Assembly (NCBI GenBank): GCA_934438055.1
Contig: CAKSAY010000003.1
Span: 50,312 to 114,311, forward strand
DNA from: an uncultured Oscillospiraceae bacterium
Lineage (GTDB): Bacteria; Bacillota; Clostridia; Oscillospirales; Ruminococcaceae
Direction of reading: 5' to 3'
DNA: 64,000 bases
In this document: one piece after another, positions 18,151 through 27,629 of the stretch
Position numbering within the stretch: the stretch's first letter is position 1
Layout: each line of letters opens with the position of its first letter
Notes under the pieces: generated by a model
Told to the model about the DNA's origin: nothing
The model's database searches: none
What the model saw: only the letters and a program-made list of their open reading frames with translations
Program-made: the position numbers and the translations under genes

Positions 18151-19353
18151 ATGGCAAAAAAGGTGAAGATTAAAAAAGAAGTCTTTAGCACAGACGATTT
18201 GATTAAGGATAAAAAGCAGGCGCTTGAAACAGCTTTAAAACAAATTGAAAATCAGTTTGGCAAGGGTGCCATCATGAAACTGGGGCAGACGGCTGCTTTG
18301 GACATTGACGCAATTTCCACAGGCTCGATTGGAATTGACTTAGCGCTCGGCGTTGGTGGCATACCACGGGGAAGAATCATTGAGATTTATGGTCCTGAAT
18401 CGTCCGGCAAAACAACTGTTGCGCTTTCTATTGTTGCACAAGCGCAAAAGGCGGGTGGCGTAGCGGCTTTTATTGATGTTGAACATGCACTGGATCCTTC
18501 CTATGCAAAGGCGATTGGTGTGGATGTTGACAATCTTTTGATTTCGCAGCCGAATTCCGGAGAGCAGGCTTTGGAAATTACGGAAATGTTGGTTTGCTCC
18601 GGCGCCATTGACGTGATTATTCTTGACTCGGTTGCAGCCATGACTACCAAAGCAGAGATTGAGGGAGACATGGGAGAAGCGCATGTTGGCCTGCAAGCAC
18701 GATTGATGTCTCAGGCAATGAGAAAACTCACAGGCATTATTAGCAAGACCAATTGCGCCGCCGTTTTCATCAACCAAATTCGTGAGAAAATCGGAAATAC
18801 ATACGGACCGTCAGAGACAACTCCGGGCGGCAGAGCGCTCAAATTCTATTCGTCGGTTAGAATGGACATTCGCAAGATAGAGAGCATTAAGGTTGGAACG
18901 GATGTAGTCGGTGCAAAAACAAGATGCACCATTAAGAAAAACAAGGTTGCGCCGCCGTTTAAAGAGACTATGTTTGATTTGATGTATGGCATGGGAATTT
19001 CCTATTATGGCGAATTGATTGATATTGGCATGGAGATGGATATTATTAAGCGTAGTGGTGCATGGTTTTATTATGGTGAACAGCGTTTGGGGCAGGGAAA
19101 AGAAAACGCCAAGAAGTTTTTGGAGCAGGAGTCTGAACTCTCAAAAGAAATTGACGAGTTGATTCGTAAAAAGACGGTTGAAAAAACGGAGGAGAACGAC
19201 AGGCCCTCGAAGAAGACCTCTAAAAAGACGGATGCAGATGAGCAAGAGAAGACAACTAAAAAAGACGTTCAGCCAAAAGAAGACGCGCCTGTGCAAGAAG
19301 CTGCTCCTCAGCCCAGCTTAGACATTACGCCGGATGCGAGTGACTTTACATAA
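18151..19353 (+). CDS. recA: Recombinase RecA
   Basis: The 400-residue protein is a complete RecA: Walker A GPESSGKTT, FIDVEHALDPSYAKAIGVD, NQIREKIG and the loop-2 region SETTPGGRALKFYSSVR. It forms filaments on single-stranded DNA for recombination and SOS induction. The last 70 residues are a long, highly charged tail rich in Lys, Glu and Asp, longer than the typical 350-residue RecA. AGGAG precedes ATG 18151. The stop overlaps the recX start by one base. Confidence 0.98.
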   Translation: MAKKVKIKKEVFSTDDLIKDKKQALETALKQIENQFGKGAIMKLGQTAALDIDAISTGSIGIDLALGVGGIPRGRIIEIYGPESSGKTTVALSIVAQAQKAGGVAAFIDVEHALDPSYAKAIGVDVDNLLISQPNSGEQALEITEMLVCSGAIDVIILDSVAAMTTKAEIEGDMGEAHVGLQARLMSQAMRKLTGIISKTNCAAVFINQIREKIGNTYGPSETTPGGRALKFYSSVRMDIRKIESIKVGTDVVGAKTRCTIKKNKVAPPFKETMFDLMYGMGISYYGELIDIGMEMDIIKRSGAWFYYGEQRLGQGKENAKKFLEQESELSKEIDELIRKKTVEKTEENDRPSKKTSKKTDADEQEKTTKKDVQPKEDAPVQEAAPQPSLDITPDASDFT

Positions 19354-19982
19354 TGCAGATTCTTGCAGTGAACAAACGAAAAGCGGGACTTTATCAGGTT
19401 GTGGTTGAGGGAGGAGAGCAAATCTTGCTGGACGGAGATGTTCTCTTTGACTATCAGATTCAGGCCGGAAAGGAATTAGACGCGGCAACGTTACAAACCG
19501 CTTTGCACGACTCCTGTTTTAAACGTGCCAAGGAACGAGCGTTATATCTGTTAACCTATCGAGACCATTCAAGGTCTGAACTTTGCGACAAGCTTTTGCG
19601 GGATTATCCGGAGCCGATTGTGGAGGAGATAGCACAGAGGATGGAAGAATTGGGCTTTATTGACGATTTTCAATATGCGAACAAGCTTGCAAACCGCTTT
19701 TTGGTTAAAAAGTGCTATTCTTTCAGACGTGCAGAATATGAAATGAGACGCAAGGGTCTTTGTGCTGATTTGGTCCATGAGGCTTTGTGTGCTTGCGATG
19801 TTTGTGCTGTTGATCAGATTTACAGTCTTATTGAAAAAAAGTATGCCTCTAAACTGTTGGGCGAAGATGGAGAGCGCAAGGTTGCTGCTGCTTTAGCACG
19901 TTTGGGCTTTTCCTATAGCGATATTCGCACTGCTATGCAGGCATATATGGATGAGGCGTTCGAGATTGACTATTATGAATGA
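19353..19982 (+). CDS. recX: Regulatory protein RecX
   Basis: The 209-residue protein carries the three-helix repeats of RecX (ALYLLTYRDHSRSELCDKLL, MEELGFIDDFQYANKLANRF, RRAEYEMRRKGL). RecX binds RecA filaments and modulates them. The ATG shares a base with the recA stop and has no clear ribosome site, which suggests translational coupling to recA. The order recA-recX is common in Bacillota. Confidence 0.93.
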   Translation: MQILAVNKRKAGLYQVVVEGGEQILLDGDVLFDYQIQAGKELDAATLQTALHDSCFKRAKERALYLLTYRDHSRSELCDKLLRDYPEPIVEEIAQRMEELGFIDDFQYANKLANRFLVKKCYSFRRAEYEMRRKGLCADLVHEALCACDVCAVDQIYSLIEKKYASKLLGEDGERKVAAALARLGFSYSDIRTAMQAYMDEAFEIDYYE

Positions 19983-19996
19983 AAGGAGAAAGCGGA

Positions 19997-21322
19997 ATGG
20001 TTATTAAAGTGGGGCTTGTCTGTTTGGGGTGCCCTAAAAATCAGGTGGATGCTGAACAGCTTCTTGCTAATATTGCCAAAGAAAAGGACTTTGTTGTTGT
20101 CGATAATCCCTGTGAAGCAGAGGTGGTGTTGATTCACACCTGCGGCTTTATTGAGAGTGCGAAAAAGGAATCTATTGATGTGATTTTAGATTATTGTCAA
20201 CAAAAAGAGGAGGGCAAGCTTCAGTGTTTGGTGGTTACGGGCTGCTTAGCAGAACGCTATCGCAAGGAGCTGGCAGAGGCTTTTCCTGAGGTGAACGCTG
20301 TGGTGGGACTTGGAAGCTATGCAGACATTACCAACACCATTCGTCAGACGATGAGACACAATGAACAGATTACGGCGTTTGGGCGCAAGGACGCGCTGGC
20401 GCTCAGTGGCGAACGGATTTTGACGCAACCGTCTTATCTTGCGTATATTAAAATTGCTGAGGGTTGTGACAATTGTTGTTCTTATTGTGCCATTCCTGCT
20501 ATTCGCGGACGATTTCGAAGCCGGCCTTTGGTTGATGTTTGCGATGAGGCGCATTGGCTGGCAAGACAGGGCGTTCGCGAGTTGATTTTAGTTGCGCAGG
20601 ATACAACCCGTTATGGGGAAGATTTGTATGGACGATCATTCTTGCCGGATTTACTCACCGAAATTGGCAAGCTCGGCTTTGATTGGATTCGCATTCTCTA
20701 TTGTTATCCTGAACGAGTGACCGATGCTTTGTTAGACGTTATGGCTTCTAATAATAAGATTGCAAAGTATCTTGACATTCCTATTCAACATATTTCAAAC
20801 AGTGTTCTTGAAAGGATGAATCGCAACACCTCAAGAGAAGAGATTGTTGCTGCTATTCGTCGCATTCGCTCTCAAATTCCAAACATTACGCTTCGCACAA
20901 CATTGATTACGGGTTTTCCGGGTGAGACGGAGGAGGAGTTTGCAGAATTGATGGACTTTGTTAAAGAAGCAAAGTTCGATAGACTTGGTTGTTTCCCTTA
21001 TTCTCAGGAAGAGGGAACGCGAGCGGCTTTGATGGAGCCGCAGATTCCTGTTGAGATTCGACAAAGGAGAGCAGAACTTATTATGCTTGAGCAGCAGCGC
21101 ATTTTGGAGCAGAAAAGCGAGAAATGGAGAGAACGTCCTGTTCGCGTGCTGGTGGATGGCAGAAATGAAGATGGGTTGTATGTTGGAAGGACGGAAGCAG
21201 ATGCGCCTGAAATTGACTGCAATGTTTTGTTTTCTTCACCGCTTGCGCCCAAACCCGGCCAATTTGTCGACGTTCGGATTGACCGTTATGAAAACGGCGA
21301 TTTGATTGGAAAAAGTCAGTGA
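19997..21322 (+). CDS. rimO: Ribosomal protein S12 methylthiotransferase RimO
   Basis: The 441-residue radical-SAM enzyme has the N-terminal UPF0004 domain (VCLGCPKNQVDAEQLL), the radical-SAM cysteines in EGCDNCCSYCAIPAIRGRFR, and a C-terminal TRAM-like domain. It adds a methylthio group to Asp-88 of ribosomal protein S12. LGCPKNQVDAE marks RimO rather than MiaB. The ATG at 19997 is chosen because AAAGGAG lies upstream; a nearer in-frame ATG at 19979 overlaps recX but has no site. Confidence 0.95.
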   Translation: MVIKVGLVCLGCPKNQVDAEQLLANIAKEKDFVVVDNPCEAEVVLIHTCGFIESAKKESIDVILDYCQQKEEGKLQCLVVTGCLAERYRKELAEAFPEVNAVVGLGSYADITNTIRQTMRHNEQITAFGRKDALALSGERILTQPSYLAYIKIAEGCDNCCSYCAIPAIRGRFRSRPLVDVCDEAHWLARQGVRELILVAQDTTRYGEDLYGRSFLPDLLTEIGKLGFDWIRILYCYPERVTDALLDVMASNNKIAKYLDIPIQHISNSVLERMNRNTSREEIVAAIRRIRSQIPNITLRTTLITGFPGETEEEFAELMDFVKEAKFDRLGCFPYSQEEGTRAALMEPQIPVEIRQRRAELIMLEQQRILEQKSEKWRERPVRVLVDGRNEDGLYVGRTEADAPEIDCNVLFSSPLAPKPGQFVDVRIDRYENGDLIGKSQ

Positions 21323-21353
21323 GCAGAGGTTCTCTGAACGAAAGGAGTTTTTC

Positions 21354-21920
21354 ATGAACACCCCCAATAAGTTAACGCTTTTGCGTATTATTCTCGTTCC
21401 CTTTTTTGTTGCTGCGTTGCTGCTTAGCTCCCTTTTTGCAAACTATCTTTGGGCCACACTTCTTTTTGCCGTCGCTTCAATTACTGATTGCATTGACGGC
21501 AAGTTGGCAAGAAAATATAATTTTGTGACTGATTTTGGCAAGTTTCTCGACCCATTAGCTGATAAAATTTTAGTAGTCTCTGCGCTCGTTTGTTTTGTTC
21601 AGTTAGGCCTTGCGAACGCTGTTGTTGTGGTTATTATTTTAGCGCGTGAATTTTTGGTGACTTCTTTACGCTTGGTGGCGGCGGGAAAGGGAACTGTGAT
21701 TGCGGCAAGCAAATGGGGAAAGCTCAAAACCGTTTCTCAGATGGCGGCAATTGTCATCATTCTGGTTATGCAGACCTTTATGCAGCTTTTTGGACTATTA
21801 AACCCTGTTGTCGCTTGGGTGATTGGGGACGCGCTTCTTTGGATTGCAGCGTTGTTCACCATTTTGTCCGGCATTGATTATATTTGGGCGAATCGCCGCT
21901 TTTTAAAGGACGCTGTTTAG
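21354..21920 (+). CDS. pgsA: Phosphatidylglycerophosphate synthase PgsA
   Basis: The 188-residue membrane enzyme joins CDP-diacylglycerol and glycerol 3-phosphate, the first step to phosphatidylglycerol. The CDP-alcohol phosphotransferase motif is complete: DCIDGKLARKYNFVTDFGK, then FLDPLADK. It begins MNTPNKLTLLRIILVPFF, typical for PgsA. AAAGGAG precedes ATG 21354, 31 bases after rimO, so it belongs to the same transcription unit. Confidence 0.95.
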   Translation: MNTPNKLTLLRIILVPFFVAALLLSSLFANYLWATLLFAVASITDCIDGKLARKYNFVTDFGKFLDPLADKILVVSALVCFVQLGLANAVVVVIILAREFLVTSLRLVAAGKGTVIAASKWGKLKTVSQMAAIVIILVMQTFMQLFGLLNPVVAWVIGDALLWIAALFTILSGIDYIWANRRFLKDAV

Positions 21921-21994
21921 TTGGCCTTGCACTTTTGGTGAGAGTGGCATAAGATAGATTGAGCTGCTTTTATCATGAGTTAGGGAGGAATTGC

Positions 21995-22666
21995 ATGTTC
22001 AGGACATTGCGTTATAATATCCAGGCGATTAAAGAGCGTGATCCGGCTGCGCGCAGAGGTTTAGAGGTGCTTTTGCTCTATTCCGGTCTGCATGCTGTTA
22101 TGATTCATCGCCCGGCGCATTTTCTTTACCGGCACCATTGGTTTTTTCTAGCGCGTTTGTTATCGCAGGTTTCCCGTTTTTTTACGGGAATTGAAATCCA
22201 TCCCGGTGCAACGATTGGAAAGGGACTTTTCATTGATCATGGCATGGGTGTTGTGATTGGAGAGACAACTGTGATCGGAGATGATTGCACCATTTATCAG
22301 GGCGCGACGTTAGGAGGTACCGGAAAAGAGAGCGGAAAAAGACACCCAACGCTGGGCAATCATGTGATGGTTGGAAGCGGAGCGAGAATTTTAGGCCCTT
22401 TTTCTGTGGGCGATAATGCCAAGATTGCAGCTGGCGCCGTTGTGTTAGACGAAGTTCCGGCCGATGCAACTGCGGTTGGCGTCCCTGCAAGAATTGTGCG
22501 AATTGGCCGAGAAAAGATTGATGAGAATGCTGTAGATTTGGATCAGGTGCATATGCCAAACCCCATTGAGAGCGAATTGCAAAATTTGGCCTGTCGCATT
22601 TGTGAATTGGAAAATAGTCTGTATAAAATGCAGACAGAGCAGGATTTAAAGAACAAAACACAGTGA
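21995..22666 (+). CDS. cysE: Serine O-acetyltransferase CysE
   Basis: The 223-residue enzyme makes O-acetylserine for cysteine synthesis. The left-handed beta-helix hexapeptides are clear (GIEIHPGATIGKGLFIDHG, GETTVIGDDCTIYQGATLG, GKRHPTLGNHVMVGSGARIL). It is the short Gram-positive form without the long N-terminal domain. GGGAGG precedes ATG 21995. It stands before cysS, the classic cysE-cysS arrangement. Confidence 0.95.
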   Translation: MFRTLRYNIQAIKERDPAARRGLEVLLLYSGLHAVMIHRPAHFLYRHHWFFLARLLSQVSRFFTGIEIHPGATIGKGLFIDHGMGVVIGETTVIGDDCTIYQGATLGGTGKESGKRHPTLGNHVMVGSGARILGPFSVGDNAKIAAGAVVLDEVPADATAVGVPARIVRIGREKIDENAVDLDQVHMPNPIESELQNLACRICELENSLYKMQTEQDLKNKTQ

Positions 22667-22670
22667 GATT

Positions 22671-22689
22671 TTGGCGTTTGAAACGCCAA
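22671..22689 (+). repeat. Hairpin behind cysE
   Basis: TTGGCGTTTGAAACGCCAA is a perfect short inverted repeat just after the cysE stop. The following bases are not T-rich enough for a firm terminator. The rest of 22667-22973 shows no gene, and no T-box for cysS was found. Confidence 0.5.
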
Positions 22690-22973
22690 TCTGTTTGTTG
22701 TGTTATGGGGGATGACTATGTGTGCTTTGCAAAAGAAAGGGCGATTGTAATGCGCGAGGAGACGGTGCATTCTGCATTGCCGTGAAAGGGTGTGACAAAA
22801 CTTTTATGAGAGCATGAGCAGTGCAGAATGAGACGTGTTGAGAGTGACATGCATTGCTGCTGAAACACAGCGGAAAAAACCTAAAACTTTTGCTTCTCAC
22901 GAAGTTTTGCTTCATGCCAAACGGCAGTTGTATGCAAGAAAATTTATTTTAAATCATAAAGGAGAAAGCACAG

Positions 22974-24368
22974 ATGCAGCTATATAATACATTGACCAGG
23001 CGGAAAGAAGAACTCAAGACAATAAAGCCAAACCGGGTGATGATTTATGCCTGCGGTCCTACGGTTTATAACTTCATACATATTGGAAATGCTCGTCCTC
23101 TGGTTGTCTTTGATGTTCTTCGCCGCTATCTTTCCTTTCGGGGATTTCAGGTATCCTTTGTGCAGAATTTTACCGATATTGACGATAAAATTATTCGTCG
23201 TGCAAATGAGGAGCAAAAAAGTGCAGCTGAAATTGCCGAGAGCTATATTAAAGAATATCATCAAGATGCAGAGGGGCTTGGGATTCTTACACCAACCGTT
23301 CAGCCGCGGGTTACGCAATGTATGGATGTGATTATTGCGTTGATTTCTTCTTTGGTTGAAAAAGGATTCGCCTACCAATCAGGCGACGATGTTTATTTCC
23401 GCACAAAGGCGTTTGAGCAATATGGCAAGCTTTCGCATATGCCAATTGAGGATTTAGAAGCCGGCAGCAGGGTGGAGGTGAACCATGAAAAAGAGAATCC
23501 ACTTGATTTTGCCGTTTGGAAAGGAGCAAAGCCCACAGAGCCGAGTTGGGATTCTCCTTGGGGCAAAGGCCGTCCGGGATGGCATATTGAATGTTCGGCA
23601 ATGGCAACGCATTTTTTAGCGCCCACTATTGATATTCATTGCGGCGGTCAGGATCTTATTTTTCCGCACCATGAGAATGAAATCGCACAGAGTGAATGTT
23701 CTACCGGCGTTCCTTTTGCAAATTATTGGCTGCATAACGGATATATCAATATTGATAACAAGAAGATGTCCAAATCAGCGGGGAATTTCTTCACCGTTCG
23801 TGAGGTGGCTAACAAGTATGGATATGGCGCTATCCGTTATTTGATGTTGCAGGCGCATTATCGCAGCCCTATTAACTATAATCAGGAGATCATGGAGCAG
23901 TGCGTTTCTTCTTTGCAGAGACTTGATAATTTTCGCAAAAATCTCCCCTTTGCTTTGCAGACTGCGCCGCAGAGGGAGCCGCGAGAGGAGATTCTTTCGC
24001 TCATTGATGAAAAGAGACAGCAGTTTATTGAAGCTATGGAGGATGACTGTAACACTGCGGACGCCTTGGCGGCCGTCTTTGAATTGGTGCGGGAAATGAA
24101 TCCGGCGATTGCGAATGTGAAGACAAGCTGTCGGGATGAGATTGCCAGGGCACAGGAAGTTTTTGAGCAACTCACTGACGTTTTGGGTTTTTGTGAAAAG
24201 CAAGGGGAAGATGCAGTTCCACAAGAAGTGCTCGACCTCTTTGAAAAGAGAAAGGAGGCTAGAGTAAACAAGGACTTTGCATTGGCAGATAACTTGCGCG
24301 ATCAGATTGCAGCGCTGGGGTTTGCCGTTGAGGAAACCAGGCAGGGCAGCAAGCTGATCAGACGTTAG
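22974..24368 (+). CDS. cysS: Cysteinyl-tRNA synthetase
   Basis: The 464-residue class I synthetase has zinc ligands beginning with ACGPTVYN, the HIGH motif as HIGN at about residues 38-41, WHIECSAM, HCGGQDLIFPHHENEIAQ split around residue 225-240, and KMSKS in NKKMSKSAGNF. It charges tRNA-Cys. AAAGGAG precedes ATG 22974. Confidence 0.97.
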   Translation: MQLYNTLTRRKEELKTIKPNRVMIYACGPTVYNFIHIGNARPLVVFDVLRRYLSFRGFQVSFVQNFTDIDDKIIRRANEEQKSAAEIAESYIKEYHQDAEGLGILTPTVQPRVTQCMDVIIALISSLVEKGFAYQSGDDVYFRTKAFEQYGKLSHMPIEDLEAGSRVEVNHEKENPLDFAVWKGAKPTEPSWDSPWGKGRPGWHIECSAMATHFLAPTIDIHCGGQDLIFPHHENEIAQSECSTGVPFANYWLHNGYINIDNKKMSKSAGNFFTVREVANKYGYGAIRYLMLQAHYRSPINYNQEIMEQCVSSLQRLDNFRKNLPFALQTAPQREPREEILSLIDEKRQQFIEAMEDDCNTADALAAVFELVREMNPAIANVKTSCRDEIARAQEVFEQLTDVLGFCEKQGEDAVPQEVLDLFEKRKEARVNKDFALADNLRDQIAALGFAVEETRQGSKLIRR

Positions 24369-24418
24369 GGAGAATTTTTATTGAATCAAAATGAATGGAT
24401 TTATGGGAGGAATTAAAA

Positions 24419-25189
24419 ATGAAAAAGATACTTAAAATTACAGCGATGATTACGGCAGCTACAATGGTTTTAGCTTTGACAGGATGCACAGGAAGCAGCT
24501 CTTCCTCATCTAACGGCACGAAGACTGTGGATTATAGCACGGATGGAACGGTTGAGGATCAGTTTGCTCTTCCGCAAGAGGGTGAAGAGATTGCTGTTTT
24601 CAACGTAGAGGGTTATGGAACCTTTAAAGCACGCCTTTTCCCGGAGGTGGCTCCAAAAGCTGTTGAGAATTTTACAACGCTTGCTAAGCAGGGTGCATAT
24701 AATGGTGTGCCTTTTCATCGTATTGTGGAGGACTTTATGATTCAAACGGGGGACACTACGCAAAACGGCGGGGATGGAAAGAGCATTTTTGACGGTAATT
24801 TTCCTGTTGAGCTCAATAAAAGTGTTCACCACTACACAGGCGCTTTAGCTATGGCGAGAACAAATGACTTGCAGAATGGACAATCCACCCAGTTCTATGT
24901 TGTCTCTAATGATAGCGTTAAGTCTTATACTGACTCTATGTGGAAACAATATGAGACACAGACAGGAAAGGAATATTCTGATGAGGTAAAAGCAGCCTAT
25001 AACGAGCATGGCGGCGCTCCGTCGTTAGATATGCAGTATACTGTTTTCGGGCAGGTTTTTGAGGGGCTGGATGTTGTCAATCAAATCGCGGCTGTTGAGG
25101 TAACAGAAAATGAGCAAACAGGGGAAATGAGCCAGCCAACTACGCCGGTTATCTTAACCAGTGTAGAAATTGTCCCATATCATGCGTAG
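24419..25189 (+). CDS. Cyclophilin-type peptidylprolyl isomerase lipoprotein
   Basis: The 256-residue protein has a signal peptide with lipobox LTGC (about residues 17-20) and a Ser-rich linker, then a cyclophilin domain: PKAVENFTTLAKQGAYNGV, FHRIVEDFMIQTGD, STQFYVV, and YTVFGQVFEGLDVVNQI. It should assist folding of exported proteins at the outer face of the membrane. GGGAGG precedes ATG 24419. A strong terminator follows at 25342. Confidence 0.93.
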   Translation: MKKILKITAMITAATMVLALTGCTGSSSSSSNGTKTVDYSTDGTVEDQFALPQEGEEIAVFNVEGYGTFKARLFPEVAPKAVENFTTLAKQGAYNGVPFHRIVEDFMIQTGDTTQNGGDGKSIFDGNFPVELNKSVHHYTGALAMARTNDLQNGQSTQFYVVSNDSVKSYTDSMWKQYETQTGKEYSDEVKAAYNEHGGAPSLDMQYTVFGQVFEGLDVVNQIAAVEVTENEQTGEMSQPTTPVILTSVEIVPYHA

Positions 25190-25341
25190 GTTTCATAGAA
25201 TCGTTTTATGATTCCTTGATCTTATCTTTGCTTTAAGTGACAGCTACTTCAGCAGTATTGTAGAGAATGTAATGGATTGGACAACGTCGGTTTTTGACAA
25301 CAGGATGACAAGCATTTTAAGATAAAATCCATTAAAGTATT

Positions 25342-25396
25342 AGCATATGGTTTACCCCAATCTTGACATTGATTGGATTATGCCATATGCTTTTTG
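25342..25396 (+). terminator. Long hairpin terminator behind the cyclophilin gene
   Basis: AGCATATGG (25342-25350) pairs with CCATATGCT (25383-25391), an inner CCAATC pairs with GATTGG, and TTTTTG follows. The two stems in series make an unusually long hairpin for a simple terminator. Confidence 0.7.
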
Positions 25397-25408
25397 TTAG
25401 AGTAAAAT

Positions 25409-25459
25409 GCAGTTGTGAGGCATATTGCAATCCCTTAATGGAGTTGCACCCACAACTGC
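25409..25459. repeat. Second inverted repeat in the same gap
   Basis: GCAGTTGTG (25409-25417) and CACAACTGC (25451-25459) are perfect complements with 33 bases between. Function not recognised. Confidence 0.45.
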
Positions 25460-25614
25460 TATAGTTATGATATATTTCTTTCCGGTTTCGAAAGTTTTTA
25501 TATGGTAGTGGATGCAATCACTATCATAAGAAGAGTCTTTCTATTACTCGTTTTTACTGGTTTTGTTCAAATTCATTACGGATTTTATTTGTTTCCCCAT
25601 ATAGGGAAGCAAAT

Positions 25615-25650
25615 AAAAAGCATGATCACATTGATCATGCTTTTTGTTTT
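25615..25650. terminator. Bidirectional terminator between convergent genes
   Basis: AAAAAGCATGATCA-CAT-TGATCATGCTTTTT is a perfect stem with T-runs in both directions, placed between the cyclophilin gene (plus) and the secreted protein gene (minus). Confidence 0.85.
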
Positions 25651-25740
25651 ATCTTTTCATATCATATGAGGTTGCAATATAGAATTGTCCGGATAAGTGC
25701 ATTGTCAACTTTTTTGAGCATTCCGGAATTACATCAGCTT

Positions 25741-27009
25741 TTACACGTAATTTATTGTTGCTGTAGGTTGAAGAGTCAAAACGGTATCACTACCAACTCT
25801 TGTTCCGGAACCGCCGCCAAATGGCTTACTTGCGCTCCTAGTAAAATTCACACAAGCATAATCTTCTATAAAGAGGCTTCCGCCATCTCCACCATAAGCG
25901 GAGCAACAGGTTTTCTGTTTTGCTCCACCACCGCCGAATTGACAAGCATTGTTATCCCAATTATGCAAATTAACTACAGCAGAGTCTTTAACAATCATTT
26001 GATTGGCATCTCCTGCAAAAGCAGTTGCTGTTTTGGCACAGGCTCCACCACCGCCAATTGTAGCTCCCATGCTGCTTTCATCTTTTGGTACTTTCTTATT
26101 ACCATTGTTGATTGCAGAGACATAAGCATTTCCACTGATAGTTACTAAACCGCCATCTCCGGCCTTAGCGTTACAAGTAGAGGTATAGCAACCGCCTCCA
26201 CCAATTCCGGCGGAGTAACCACCAAATGAGGAGCCTATAGCTGTAACAACAGCATTTTCGCCAATATTTACAGGGCCACAGTCAAAAGCAGCCTGTTCGC
26301 AAGTGCTTCCGTTGATAGCACCTCCCCCAATGCCAGCGCCGTATCCACCCTTTGCTGTTACATGCGCTGAGCCCATAATATTAACAGTACCACTTGATTT
26401 ACTATTGTCACCATGTGATTTTCCGTCACGATAATATCCATTGGTTCCGATAGCAGCCCCGTAGCCAAATGCATCGGCATACAATGAGCCATCTCCGCAA
26501 AAGGTGACTGTGCTGCCTTCTTCAACAGAAACAGCGGCGTGCTCTATTGATTTTTCCGCATTGTAATCGCTTGCAGAAACACGATTATCTCCTTTTAAGA
26601 TGAATGTCACATTAGCTCCGGATTCAACGACGATAGGGGATTGGTTATGGGCATCTATATGTATATTATCCAATATAATAGATTGTCCATTCTTAACAGA
26701 ATCGTCAATGGTAATTGTGTGTGGAATATTGAACTCAGTGGATTGTTGTATTACGACACCTTCATTTACTGCAAATATTGTTGTATTATTTTGTTGTTGC
26801 ACTGTGAGCATACCAAAATCTGAAGCGGTTACTACAATATCACCATCATTCAAATCAAAAAAATATTTTTTATTTGAAGTGGCATCTGCAACTTGCGTAA
26901 AAGTTTCTTCGGGTTGAATGTTTGAAGTTGAACCGTCCGATTGCGCAAAAACTGGAGTTGCTGCACTAAGCATAGCGGCACAAATCACAATTGCTAGAAT
27001 TTTTTTCAT
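25741..27009 (-). CDS. Secreted Gly/Cys-rich repeat protein, probable beta-helix
   Basis: The 422-residue protein starts with a clear signal peptide (MKKILAIVICAAMLSAATPVFA) broken by signal peptidase I. The body alternates short beta-strand motifs (VNIMGSAHVTA, VNIGENAVVTAIG, VTISGNAYVSA) with glycine motifs (YGAAIGTN, YGAGIGGG, YSAGIGGGG, MGATIGGGG, FGGGG), typical of right-handed beta-helix carbohydrate-binding proteins of gut Bacillota. It is notable for about ten cysteines clustered after the glycine motifs, unusual for such proteins. No sortase motif or membrane anchor is seen. GAGGAGA precedes ATG 27009. Ligand unknown. Confidence 0.8.
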   Translation of the reverse strand: MKKILAIVICAAMLSAATPVFAQSDGSTSNIQPEETFTQVADATSNKKYFFDLNDGDIVVTASDFGMLTVQQQNNTTIFAVNEGVVIQQSTEFNIPHTITIDDSVKNGQSIILDNIHIDAHNQSPIVVESGANVTFILKGDNRVSASDYNAEKSIEHAAVSVEEGSTVTFCGDGSLYADAFGYGAAIGTNGYYRDGKSHGDNSKSSGTVNIMGSAHVTAKGGYGAGIGGGAINGSTCEQAAFDCGPVNIGENAVVTAIGSSFGGYSAGIGGGGCYTSTCNAKAGDGGLVTISGNAYVSAINNGNKKVPKDESSMGATIGGGGACAKTATAFAGDANQMIVKDSAVVNLHNWDNNACQFGGGGAKQKTCCSAYGGDGGSLFIEDYACVNFTRSASKPFGGGSGTRVGSDTVLTLQPTATINYV

Positions 27010-27246
27010 AAATAATTCTCCTCATTTTATCATAGTATCTAGTATAGAATATATTTTATACAATAGAACAGTTGTTAATAATTTTTAATATCATGTGAAT
27101 TTACAATTAATAAACAGGACGTTTTCTTCGTCGACATAAGCATTTGAACTTGTTTGATTTTGAGTAAGATGTTCATTTAGGTGACGTTGACAGGCAATCT
27201 TTCTTCGTTATAAAAGATTTTTCAGCAACTTCATTTGAACAAAACA

Positions 27247-27282
27247 AAAAGGAGAGAGAATTGAGATAATCCCTCTCCTTTT
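27247..27282. repeat. Hairpin AAAAGGAGAG / CTCTCCTTTT
   Basis: Perfect 10-base arms with a 16-base loop. It could end the read-through of either flanking transcript, but the loop is large. Confidence 0.45.
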
Positions 27283-27376
27283 CGATTATTGTTTTGTGAT
27301 AAAAGCTTTCTTTCACGTTTATCTGACTTGGTGTAGGATAATGAATACATGAAAAAAATCGTGGACATTGTGAGAG

Positions 27377-27400
27377 TCTACATATGATGTAGATTTTTTT
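27377..27400 (+). terminator. Hairpin with T-run
   Basis: TCTACAT-ATG-ATGTAGA followed by seven T. It points on the plus strand, where no upstream gene is apparent within 2 kb, so it may mark a lost gene or an unannotated short RNA. Confidence 0.5.
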
Positions 27401-27570
27401 GATTGTCCTCTCCTTGAGAGGGTTTTTGCACTCTTTTATAAATATAGATAAACCGGGTTGAGATTGCTAGATGATAATTGTCTTGTTTTTAATTAAACAA
27501 ATCTATAGAGACATTTTTGGAGGCCAACAAGGGACTTGAACAGCAAAAGGGGGGATTGATTAACTGATTT

Positions 27571-27601
27571 AAAAACATCCTCATGCGATGTGGATGTTTT
27601 T
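27571..27601 (-). terminator. Terminator of the substrate-binding protein gene
   Basis: AAAAACATCC and GGATGTTTTT pair, with an inner CAT-GCG-ATG stem. It lies 29 bases beyond the stop of the minus-strand gene. Confidence 0.8.
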
Positions 27602-27629
27602 AAAAGATATTTAGAAAACAGAGGATGAT

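Larger units (their letters stand above)
27010..27629. other. Gap with three hairpins, no gene
   Basis: No coding sequence recognised. It contains three hairpins, at 27247-27282, 27377-27400 and 27571-27601, the last serving the substrate-binding protein gene. Confidence 0.5.
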
